Part shown: positions 1-5,901 of the stretch, piece after piece
Layout of the letters: the number at the start of each line of letters is the position of its first letter
Position numbering within the stretch: position 1 is the stretch's first letter
DNA from: Solirubrobacterales bacterium
GTDB lineage: Bacteria; Actinomycetota; Thermoleophilia; Solirubrobacterales; Solirubrobacteraceae
NCBI GenBank assembly: GCA_025963955.1
Contig: JAOPZU010000498.1
Span: 1 to 6,171, forward strand
Reading direction: 5' to 3'
Length of the DNA: 6,171 bases
The notes under the pieces: generated by a model
What the model was told of the DNA's origin: nothing
Database searches by the model: none
Seen by the model: the letters and a program-made list of their open reading frames with translations, nothing else
Translations under genes and position numbers: made by a program

Positions 1-240
1 GGCGACGCCGAGGAGCAGGCCGCGGCCTACATCAAGGACAACGTGACGAAGCCGGTCGTCGGTTACATCGCGGGCTTCACCGCCCCCGAGGGCAAGACCA
101 TGGGCCATGCGGGCGCGATCGTGTCCGGTTCGGCCGGCACCGCGGCCGCCAAGGCGGAGGCGCTGGAGGCCGTCGGCGTCCAGGTCGGCCGCACGCCGAC
201 CCAGGTCGCGAAGATCGCCATGGAGATCCTCGGGCGCTGA
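1..240 (+). CDS. sucD: Succinyl-CoA ligase [ADP-forming] subunit alpha, C-terminal part (5' end outside window)
   Basis: This is the C-terminal 79 residues of the alpha subunit of succinyl-CoA synthetase, the TCA-cycle enzyme that interconverts succinyl-CoA and succinate with nucleotide phosphorylation. Frame 1 is open from the first base to TGA at 238-240. The diagnostic segment is [20 protein letters not shown]. The His of MGHAGAI (codon 106-108) matches the phosphohistidine of the E. coli enzyme and lies 43 residues from the end, close to the family spacing. The tail ([28 protein letters not shown]) follows the usual family pattern of a small Gly/Ala segment, a helix and a terminal helix. 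There is no sign of frameshift or decay. sucC would be expected immediately upstream, outside the window. The gene converges on the MprF-like gene. Identity is secure; only the start is unseen. Confidence 0.97.
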   Translation, partial: GDAEEQAAAYIKDNVTKPVVGYIAGFTAPEGKTMGHAGAIVSGSAGTAAAKAEALEAVGVQVGRTPTQVAKIAMEILGR

Positions 241-247
241 GTCCTTG

Positions 248-296
248 CGGGCCGGAGCGCGGAGGGTGCCCGTCATGGCCCTCCGCCTTCGGCCCG
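248..296. terminator. Long hairpin between convergent genes, probable bidirectional terminator
   Basis: Inner arms GCGGAGGG (259-266) and CCCTCCGC (279-286) pair perfectly around a 12-nt loop. The stem continues as 248-257 with 287-296 (one G-T wobble) after a single bulged C at 258, giving about 18 base pairs. It starts 8 bases after the sucD stop and ends 26 bases before the stop of the minus-strand gene. There is no T-run on either side, so it would be a T-less, high-GC terminator of the kind often proposed in actinobacteria. The structure is seen in the sequence; termination activity is inferred from position. Confidence 0.6.
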
Positions 297-321
297 TCGC
301 TTCGGCGGTGACTGACGCCGC

Positions 322-1824
322 CTACTGCTCCCCCCCGGGCAGCATGTCCGCCCGCTGCGGCCAGGCCGGCCGGATGAACGCGTTGGGCCGCGGGAGCTGA
401 CCCTCCTGCCAGATCACGGCGAAGGCCAGGTGCGGGACCTCCAGGACGTGCTCGACGATGACCGAGCGGGGCTCCCACACGGGTGAGAACTTCTCGTTGT
501 GGTAGCGGAGCTGGTCGATCTGCGTCCACCGCATCGCCAGCTTGGCGAGCAGCCGGGCGACCCGCGGCCAGAAGCCGTGCACCGGCTCGTAGACGTAGCG
601 GCGGGCGGCGGCGAAGTTCAGCGACAGCTCCTCCACGCCCTCGCTGCGCGCCTCCAGCAGCGCGTGCACGATGAGCGCGTCGATGATGCCGTTCGGGGAT
701 CCCGGATCGCGCAGCTGCATCGCCAGCGACCACATCGGGCGGCGCGTCAGCGGCATGAAGACCATGAAGCCGGCAACGTGCCCGTCCTGCTCGTGCCGGG
801 CAAGGACGACGATCGAGTGGTCCGACCCGGGGGCGTCGAAGCTCTCGGGCGCCATGACGAAGCTCTGCTCCTCCTCGGGCGCCCGGCCGCGCTCCTGGCA
901 GGCGGCGAGCGCGGCCCGGTCCTCGGGCGTGAGCTCGCCGACGCACTTGCGCTCCAGGCGGTAGCCCTCCCGGAGCACGCGCGCGTGCGCCTGCCTGACC
1001 TTCTTGATCTTGCGGCCCTCCAGCGTGAAGTCCCCGGTCAGGACGATGGCCTCGCACCCGAGGTAGACGGGCTTCATCCCGAACTCCTCGCGCATCCGGT
1101 CCGACAGCTCCTGGCTGGCGGCGACGATCCCGAAGCGCAGCCCGGCACCCCGCGCCAGCCGCCGCGCCTGGTGGAGCACGTCGTTGACCCCCGAGATGCT
1201 CCCGATCGGGTCGCCCGCCACGAGCAGCGCGCGGTTCTCCACCCGGAAGGCCAGCACCGCGTCGCCGCCGGAGCTGAACAGGTGCCCCACGTCCTCCCGG
1301 AGCTTGAAGGGCGCCATCGAGTCGCGGGCGTACGCCTCCAGCAGTGCCTGCGTGCGGATCATCGCCTCGCGGGTGGGCAGCGTGTGGCGGCGCAGCGTCT
1401 CGCGGAAGGGCTCGGCGACGAGGCGACGGCGCGCGAGCAACAGGCCGGCGAGGGCGAGCACCGGCAGCAGCAGCTCCGTCGGGGGCTCCTCGAACAGCAC
1501 GTCGACCGTGACAAGGACGACCAGCGCAATGACGAGCACGAGCCACGCGCCCTTGCGGCGGCGCAGGATCCCCCAGCCGAGCGGGACGAGCACGGCCGCC
1601 ACGATCGCGGCCCACAGGCGGTCGTCGATCACCTTCGACGGGTCGGCGATCTCGAACCGCGAGGACGGTGCGAGCGCGAGGGCGAAGGCGCCGTTGGTCA
1701 GCGCCGCGGCGAGGACCACGCCGGCCAGCAGCCGGTTGCCGGCGGGCAGGTGCGGCCGGGTCGATCCACGGCGCGTGGACGGGACGCCGGCAGCGGGTCC
1801 GGCGGGAACGGTTCGCTGAGGCAC
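322..1824 (-). CDS. Integral membrane protein with MprF/DUF2156-type phosphatidylglycerol lysyltransferase-like domain
   Basis: A 500-residue protein read from GTG at 1824 to TAG at 322-324. The N-terminal 30 residues are Pro/Arg-rich and probably cytoplasmic. Four hydrophobic segments follow, at about residues 32-52, 70-87, 93-111 and 118-131. The soluble C-terminal half (about 140-490) resembles the DUF2156/LPG-synthase C-terminal domain of MprF. It has the loop LLVAGDPIGS (201-210), the NGIIDALIVHALLEA helix (378-392) followed by GVEELSLNFA, and the terminal YHNEKFSPVWEPR (441-453). MprF proteins transfer an amino acid from aminoacyl-tRNA to phosphatidylglycerol, reducing negative surface charge and sensitivity to cationic peptides. 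This protein lacks the long multi-helix flippase region of full MprF and has no lysyl-tRNA synthetase fusion as in mycobacterial LysX, so the substrate is unknown. GTG is the most upstream plausible start: no in-frame ATG occurs before residue 155, by which point the membrane segments would be lost. No strong Shine-Dalgarno is seen. It is divergent from the NTF2-like gene. Confidence 0.85.
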   Translation of the reverse strand: MPQRTVPAGPAAGVPSTRRGSTRPHLPAGNRLLAGVVLAAALTNGAFALALAPSSRFEIADPSKVIDDRLWAAIVAAVLVPLGWGILRRRKGAWLVLVIALVVLVTVDVLFEEPPTELLLPVLALAGLLLARRRLVAEPFRETLRRHTLPTREAMIRTQALLEAYARDSMAPFKLREDVGHLFSSGGDAVLAFRVENRALLVAGDPIGSISGVNDVLHQARRLARGAGLRFGIVAASQELSDRMREEFGMKPVYLGCEAIVLTGDFTLEGRKIKKVRQAHARVLREGYRLERKCVGELTPEDRAALAACQERGRAPEEEQSFVMAPESFDAPGSDHSIVVLARHEQDGHVAGFMVFMPLTRRPMWSLAMQLRDPGSPNGIIDALIVHALLEARSEGVEELSLNFAAARRYVYEPVHGFWPRVARLLAKLAMRWTQIDQLRYHNEKFSPVWEPRSVIVEHVLEVPHLAFAVIWQEGQLPRPNAFIRPAWPQRADMLPGGEQ

Positions 1825-1889
1825 GCCATCGATCTTGGCAGGCCGTCCGCGGCGCCGCGCCCGGCCCGCCGCCGGGCGGGAGGTCTACC
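1825..1889. promoter_or_regulatory. Divergent intergenic region with RBS (1878-1883) and overlapping inverted repeat
   Basis: These 65 bases separate the starts of the minus-strand MprF-like gene and the plus-strand NTF2-like gene, so both promoters must lie here or inside the opposite gene. GGGAGG (1878-1883) sits 6 bases before ATG 1890 and fixes that start. The inverted repeat CCCGCC (1865-1870) / GGCGGG (1875-1880), with a 4-base loop, overlaps half of that ribosome binding site and could partly hide it in mRNA. In such GC-rich sequence it may be chance. I see no convincing -35/-10 pair in either direction. Confidence 0.45.
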
Positions 1890-2279
1890 ATGCGGCCGAT
1901 GGACGCCGGGCTGGTCGTCACGGAGCTGTTCGCCGCCTTCGGGCGGCGGGACGTCGACGCCGCCCTCGCCCTCGTCACCGCGGACGCCGAGCTGTGGCCC
2001 CAGGGCACCGCGAGCGAGCTCGACCGCGAGGAGCCCTACCGCGGGCACTCCGGCATCCGCCAGTACTTCGCGGACATCGCGACGGTCTGGGAGTCGCTGG
2101 TGGTCACGCCCGGGGAGCTGCGCGTCGCCGGGAACGGCGTGGTCGCCTTCGGCACCGCCAACGGCCGGACCCTGGCCGGTGACGTGCTGGACGGCGTTCC
2201 GGTCATCTGGGTCTTCCGCCTCGAGAACGGGCTCGTGCGGACCGCCCGCATCACTCCTACCGGGCCCGCCGCCACCTGA
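1890..2279 (+). CDS. SnoaL/NTF2-like small protein
   Basis: A 129-residue protein with the look of the NTF2-like superfamily (SnoaL-like/DUF4440 type, usually 110-150 residues). The N-terminal helix plus second helix reads LVVTELFAAFGRRDVDAALA, followed by the strand TADAELWPQ. Next comes YRGHSGIRQYFADI (50-63), matching the family's Y-R-G-x-x-x-I-x-x-[YF] signature. Alternating beta strands end with VPVIWVFRLENGLVRTARI (103-121), the usual closing hairpin. Members range from polyketide cyclases and isomerases to uncharacterised ligand-binding proteins; no catalytic Asp/His set can be assigned here. ATG 1890 is chosen because GGGAGG lies 6 bases upstream; a second ATG at 1899 would shorten it by three residues. 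The frame is open further upstream but runs antisense through the neighbouring gene and is not credible there. It is cytoplasmic and probably monocistronic. The family call is fairly sure; function is unknown. Confidence 0.82.
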   Translation: MRPMDAGLVVTELFAAFGRRDVDAALALVTADAELWPQGTASELDREEPYRGHSGIRQYFADIATVWESLVVTPGELRVAGNGVVAFGTANGRTLAGDVLDGVPVIWVFRLENGLVRTARITPTGPAAT

Positions 2280-2300
2280 CGCGGCGATCAGGACGGTGGC
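2271..2300 (+). terminator. Weak hairpin across the stop codon of the NTF2-like gene
   Basis: GCCACC (2271-2276) can pair with GGTGGC (2295-2300). Alternatively CCTGA (2275-2279) pairs with TCAGG (2288-2292), with GCCA/TGGC outside it. The stem overlaps the TGA and has no T-run. It may help end transcription before the RTX leader, but it is much weaker than the other hairpins in the window. Confidence 0.3.
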
Positions 2301-2374
2301 ACCCAGCCGCTAGCGAGATGGAGGCAACGTCGTCTCCGGGGCCGCGATCAGGCTTTTCCTGCGGCACGCGCCAT

Positions 2375-2415
2375 GTAGGTAGTCTTACAACCTAAAGGTT
2401 CAGGGGCGGACCTAC
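2375..2415 (+). promoter_or_regulatory. Nested inverted repeats in the RTX gene leader, candidate operator/promoter region
   Basis: The 162-bp gap 2280-2441 holds no credible gene. It is visibly richer in A/T after about 2350 than its surroundings. Within it, AACCT (2389-2393) and AGGTT (2396-2400) form an inverted repeat around a central AA. This is enclosed by GTAGGT (2375-2380) and ACCTAC (2410-2415). The inner element has the shape of a short dimeric-regulator operator; the whole could instead fold as mRNA leader structure. Loose -10-like hexamers (TAGTCT 2380-2385, TAGGTA 2376-2381) overlap the left arm, with TTTTCC (2354-2359) as a poor -35 candidate, but I would not assign a promoter. 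The repeats are seen directly; regulation is inference. Confidence 0.4.
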
Positions 2416-2423
2416 CACGGCGG

Positions 2424-2432
2424 AAAAAGGGG
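2424..2432 (+). promoter_or_regulatory. Ribosome binding site of the RTX gene
   Basis: The purine tract AAAAAGGGG ends 9 bases before ATG 2442 and is the only Shine-Dalgarno-like stretch near that start. It is followed by TTTT, so AAAA (2425-2428) and TTTT (2433-2436) flank GGGG symmetrically. The 4-bp A/T stem is too weak to hide the site by itself. The tract supports ATG 2442, which is also followed by a signal peptide. Confidence 0.6.
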
Positions 2433-2441
2433 TTTTACGGG

Positions 2442-2525
2442 ATGACGACTTCGACCCATTTACGGGCGTCGGTGCGCTGCTTGCCGCTTGGTGTCCTGCT
2501 GGTTGGGTCGGGGGCCGCGAACGCC
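2442..2525 (+). other. Sec-type signal peptide of the RTX protein
   Basis: Residues 1-28 show a basic n-region (R8, R12), a hydrophobic core (LPLGVLLVGSGAA, 14-26) and an A-N-A motif at 26-28 fitting signal peptidase I, with cleavage before Glu29. The lone Cys13 lies before the hydrophobic core and not in a lipobox, so a lipoprotein is unlikely. Classical RTX toxins lack such a peptide and use a C-terminal type I secretion signal. Confidence 0.75.
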
Positions 2526-5500
2526 GAGGCCGGGACGATCACCATCGCGGCGAACGCGAGTCCCGCGCCCGCCGCCTCCTACACCCTGACGTTCGTCGAC
2601 GACACCGCAGCACGAGGCAATGTGCTCACGGTCACGAACATCGCCGGCGGCGGCATTCGTGTGCTTGACAAGTCACAGGCGCCGACCGGACCCGCCAGCA
2701 CGACCGGCGGCGCCAAGTGCACTCTGCAAACGACCGGTCTTCTCCCGATCGCCGTCCTTCCCGCTCCGCTCGGTAACGCGGCCCCCGCCAATGGGTCAGA
2801 GACCCGTCCGGTTGACTGCACCCCGCCCACGGGCGGGACGATCACCCGCGTCATCCTCAATTCGGGTCCTGGCGATGACCGGGTCCTCCTCAACACCACG
2901 GGCGCTGCCGCAGCCCTGCCCAACGAGATCAACGGCGGCCCCGGTAACGACCAGCTCATCCCCGGCCAACCCCTCGCCGCCGGCGGCGATCTCGCGGTAG
3001 CACCTGACCGCGTCAGCGGGGGTGACGGCATCGACGAGGTCAACTACAGCGGCCGCGCCGGAACTGCGGGCGTCAACATCGACACCGACCTGGCGGCCGA
3101 CGACGGACAGTCCGGCGAGCAGGACAACGTCCTGGACGACGTGGAACTGCTCGGCGGAACACTGGGCCCCGATGTCATCACGGGCAACGCGGGCAACAAC
3201 ACGATCTTCGGCTACGCCGGCGCCGACAACCTGGCAGGCGCAGGCGGGGACGACGTCATCGACGGCGGCCCCGGCAACGACGTCATCGAGGGCGGCGCCG
3301 GCAACGACGTCATCAGCGGCCGCGAGGACGACGACACGATCCACGGCGACAACTCCGACGGCACCGGCAACGGGACCGACACGATCGACGGCAACGACGG
3401 CAACGACCCGGTGCTGGACGGCGAGGGCGGGCCCGACACCATCCATGGCGGGATCGGGAACGACACGATCGACGGAGGCGACGGCAACGACCCGGTGCTG
3501 GACGGCGACGTCGGCAGCGACGTCCTTCGCGGCGGCCCCGGCACGGACGTCCTCGACGGCGACGAGGGAGCCGACAGGCTTGACGGCGGAACCGGCGCGG
3601 ACACGCTCAACGGCGGCGACAACAACACCGCGGACTTCGACGTCGCGGACTACAGCACGCGGACCGCTCCGGTCTTCGCCAGCTTGGACGACATCGCAAA
3701 CGACGGCGAGAGCGGCGAAGGCGATCGTCTGCTCCAGATCGACGAGATCGACGGCGGCTCAGGCAGCGACACCCTCAGCGGCAATCTCGTGGCGAACATC
3801 CTGGTCGGGGGCGACGGCAACGACGCACTGGACGGCGGAGACGGCGCGGACACGCTGCTCGGCGGCGCCGGCGACGACACGCTTTCCGGCGGAGTCGGCG
3901 CGGACCGCCTGTTCGGTGGCAACCAGAAGGACCTCATCGACGGCGGTACCGGAGCGGACCTGATGCGCGGCGGCGACGGCGTGGACGGGGTGACGTACGC
4001 CAACCGCACGAACGTCATCACGGCGTCGGCAGACGACGTGGCGAATGACGGCGAGTCCGGCGAGGGCGACGACATCGGCGCCGACGTCGAGTCCATCACC
4101 GGCGGCAACAACAACGACGTACTCAGCGGAGCCGATCCGCAGGTGAACGTGCGCGACGGCAACAACACGCTGATCGGCGGCCCCGGCAACGACACACTGA
4201 ACGGCCTCGGCGGCGATGATGTCCTTCGCGGCGGCCCCGGAAGCGACACCCTCAGCGGCGGTGCCGGAGGCCACGACGTCGCCGACTACACCGAGCGCTC
4301 GACCGCGGTCACCGTCGCTCTCAGCCGCGCGGCGGACGGCAACATCGAGGACAACACAAACGGTGTCGAGGACGCCTACGGCGGCAGCGGCAACGACACC
4401 CTCATCGGCGACCCGGCAACCAACGATCTGCGCGGCGGAGCCGGCGACGACACGCTCGACGGCGGCACCGGCGCCGATCAGCTTGTCGGCGGCGACGGCA
4501 TCGACCTTGCGGACTTCAGCTCACGGACGGCCGCGGTCACAGCGGAACTCGACGGCAACGCGGGCATCAACGAGGACACGATCCTGGGAGTGGAGAACCT
4601 GAACGGCGGCGCGGGAGATGACACCCTGAGCGGCAACGGGCAGGACAACATCATCCGCGCGAACGGCGGAAACGACGCGATCAGCGGCGGAGCGGGCGAC
4701 GACACGCTCATCGGCGGGCTTGGCACCGACGCGCTGAACGGCGGCGCCGGGCTTGACAGCACCAGCTACGTGGACCGCGACACCGCGGTGAAGGTGACGA
4801 TCCCTGAGGCCGGCACCATCGGCAACGACAGCGGTAGCGGCAGCGAGCGCGACCAGCTGGACCGCATCGAGAACGCAACAGGCGGTGGCGGCGATGACAC
4901 GCTCACCGGCAGCGCCGGTGCGAACGTCTTGCGAGGCGGCGCCGGACGCGACCTGCTGAGCGGGGCCGCCGGCGACGACCGCCTCGACGGCGGGACCGGG
5001 GCGGACATCATGCGGGGCGGCGAGGGCACCGACACCGTCGACTACAGCACCCGGACCAGTGCGATCGCGGCAAACCTCGACGGCGACGGCGCGAACGACG
5101 GCGAAGATCTCAACGGCGATGCCGTCGGCGAGGAGGGCGACGACATCGGGTCCGACGTCGAGAATCTCCTCGGCGGCGGCGGCGATGACCGCCTCACCGG
5201 CAACACGCAGAACAACCTGCTGGACGGCGGGAACGGCAGCGACACGCTCGACGGCGGCGACGGGAACGACACGATCGCCGGCGGCACCGGAAACGACGTG
5301 CTCACCGGTGGCGGCGGCCTGGACGCCGTCTTCGGCCAAGACGGCGACGACGTGCTGATGACACGCGACACGCTCCGTGACACGCTCAATTGCGGAGCCG
5401 GGAACGACAGCGTCAACGTCGACGCGGTCGACGTCCTCCAAGATTGCGAGAAGGTCGACCTGCCGGTGGCGCTGCAGGCGCAGTCGCAGCCGCAGCCGCA

Positions 5501-5888
5501 GCCACAGCCGCAGCCGCAGCCGCCGTCCATCGCGACACTCCCGGTGGCGCCCGTCAACGACATCTCGGGCCCGCTGTTTCGGCTGCCGAAGGCCGGGACG
5601 AGGATCTCGTCGACCCGGAGGATCACCGTGTCGGCCGGCTGCAACGAGCCCTCGGAAGCGTGCCAGGGCATGATCAGCCTTTCCTTCAACGGAGCGTTCC
5701 TCGGCTCAAAAGCCGTCACGATCCCGGCCGCCGGGAAAACCCGCCTGAGCATCATTGTGAGCGTCCTGAACCGCCACAAGCTCTTCAGAAACAGGCGCAC
5801 ATCGGCGACCGTCACCGCACGCGGGGTCTTCACCGACCTGGCAGGCAACACAAGAACGCTGACGTCGACGTTCACCCTGACGCGCTGA
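2442..5888 (+). CDS. Secreted RTX-type (hemolysin-type calcium-binding repeat) protein with C-terminal beta-rich domain
   Basis: A 1148-residue, very acidic protein. Residues 1-28 form a Sec-type signal peptide. Residues 29-160 are a Thr/Ala/Pro-rich N-terminal region with two Cys (93, 126). About 163-990 carries roughly forty GGxGxD-type nonapeptides, the RTX motif that binds calcium between turns of a parallel beta-roll. Seven longer spacer units of the form DYSxRTxxVxAxLD...GExD...VExxxGG interrupt the array. The array is closed by a Cys-flanked cap (LNCGAGND, Cys984, to DCEKV, Cys1002). A (QP)6 linker follows at 1016-1027. About 1041-1148 is a beta-rich, probably immunoglobulin-like domain with a CNEPSEAC pair (1067/1074) and a TDLAGNTRTLTSTFTL ending. 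It probably acts outside the cell or on its surface, with folding driven by external calcium. I see no protease, lipase or pore-forming domain, no LPxTG or membrane anchor, and no HlyB/HlyD-type transporter nearby, so its activity is unknown. ATG 2442 is chosen by RBS and signal peptide. Confidence 0.9.
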   Translation: MTTSTHLRASVRCLPLGVLLVGSGAANAEAGTITIAANASPAPAASYTLTFVDDTAARGNVLTVTNIAGGGIRVLDKSQAPTGPASTTGGAKCTLQTTGLLPIAVLPAPLGNAAPANGSETRPVDCTPPTGGTITRVILNSGPGDDRVLLNTTGAAAALPNEINGGPGNDQLIPGQPLAAGGDLAVAPDRVSGGDGIDEVNYSGRAGTAGVNIDTDLAADDGQSGEQDNVLDDVELLGGTLGPDVITGNAGNNTIFGYAGADNLAGAGGDDVIDGGPGNDVIEGGAGNDVISGREDDDTIHGDNSDGTGNGTDTIDGNDGNDPVLDGEGGPDTIHGGIGNDTIDGGDGNDPVLDGDVGSDVLRGGPGTDVLDGDEGADRLDGGTGADTLNGGDNNTADFDVADYSTRTAPVFASLDDIANDGESGEGDRLLQIDEIDGGSGSDTLSGNLVANILVGGDGNDALDGGDGADTLLGGAGDDTLSGGVGADRLFGGNQKDLIDGGTGADLMRGGDGVDGVTYANRTNVITASADDVANDGESGEGDDIGADVESITGGNNNDVLSGADPQVNVRDGNNTLIGGPGNDTLNGLGGDDVLRGGPGSDTLSGGAGGHDVADYTERSTAVTVALSRAADGNIEDNTNGVEDAYGGSGNDTLIGDPATNDLRGGAGDDTLDGGTGADQLVGGDGIDLADFSSRTAAVTAELDGNAGINEDTILGVENLNGGAGDDTLSGNGQDNIIRANGGNDAISGGAGDDTLIGGLGTDALNGGAGLDSTSYVDRDTAVKVTIPEAGTIGNDSGSGSERDQLDRIENATGGGGDDTLTGSAGANVLRGGAGRDLLSGAAGDDRLDGGTGADIMRGGEGTDTVDYSTRTSAIAANLDGDGANDGEDLNGDAVGEEGDDIGSDVENLLGGGGDDRLTGNTQNNLLDGGNGSDTLDGGDGNDTIAGGTGNDVLTGGGGLDAVFGQDGDDVLMTRDTLRDTLNCGAGNDSVNVDAVDVLQDCEKVDLPVALQAQSQPQPQPQPQPQPPSIATLPVAPVNDISGPLFRLPKAGTRISSTRRITVSAGCNEPSEACQGMISLSFNGAFLGSKAVTIPAAGKTRLSIIVSVLNRHKLFRNRRTSATVTARGVFTDLAGNTRTLTSTFTLTR
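2928..5420 (+). repeat. RTX nonapeptide array with seven copies of a longer spacer module
   Basis: About forty GGxxxD nonapeptide units are grouped in blocks. Between blocks lies a roughly 45-55-residue module seen seven times: 3036-3185, 3642-3785, 3987-4130, 4275-4409, 4503-4637, 4758-4910 and 5037-5204. Each starts with [DNTS]-[YF]-x-x-R, continues with V-x-A-x-L/D and an acidic Gly/Asn/Glu loop, and ends V/I-E-x-x-x-G-G-x-x-x-D-x-L-x-G. The distance between module starts shrinks from 202 residues (first to second) to 76-115 residues later, because the number of nonapeptides between them varies. The array is in frame throughout with no broken copy. Confidence 0.85.
3395..3508 (+). repeat. 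84-bp period direct repeat inside the RTX array
   Basis: Thirty bases at 3395-3424 recur identically at 3479-3508, a shift of 84 bases or 28 codons. Both copies encode DGNDPVLDG, an irregular unit in which an extra Pro breaks the nine-residue register. The shared irregularity plus exact DNA identity points to duplication of a three-unit block rather than convergence on the RTX consensus. Confidence 0.75.
5487..5522 (+). repeat. Hexanucleotide repeat (CAGCCR)6 encoding a Gln-Pro linker
   Basis: Six consecutive CAG-CCG units (one with CCA, 5502-5504) encode (QP)6 between the RTX cap and the C-terminal domain. Copy number changes by slippage would keep the reading frame, so linker length could vary between strains. 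Pro-rich spacers like this are commonly extended and are often found near the cell wall; that role is inference here. Confidence 0.85.
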
Positions 5889-5901
5889 AACAGGGCAGGG
5901 A

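Noticed and set aside
77..2008. 643-codon minus-strand open frame overlapping the MprF-like gene in another frame
   Set aside because: The translation is almost all Arg/Ala/Gly/Pro, runs through sucD and the NTF2-like gene antisense, and has no recognisable domain; it is a frame shadow.
499..2313. 604-codon plus-strand open frame antisense to the MprF-like gene
   Set aside because: It lies opposite a well-supported gene, reads as Arg/Gln/His-rich low-complexity sequence with no domain, and reflects the scarcity of stop codons in high-GC DNA.
2284..2352. Direct repeat GCGATCAGG at 2284-2292 and 2344-2352
   Set aside because: Only nine bases, 60 bases apart, with different flanks; too weak to call a regulatory pair or an insertion-site duplication.
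2318..2395. 25-codon plus-strand open frame in the RTX leader starting ATGGAGGCA
   Set aside because: No ribosome binding site, no recognisable peptide character, and it runs into the inverted-repeat region; a leader peptide cannot be supported.
2928..5420. CRISPR array or tandem DNA satellite suggested by the many short repeats
   Set aside because: The repeats are in-frame codons for RTX nonapeptides with synonymous divergence and no fixed DNA repeat or spacer length.
2796..5441. Long minus-strand open frames opposite the RTX array (Val/Ala-rich and Ser/Pro-rich translations)
   Set aside because: Their periodicity mirrors the RTX codons on the other strand, so they are the expected by-product of the repeat.
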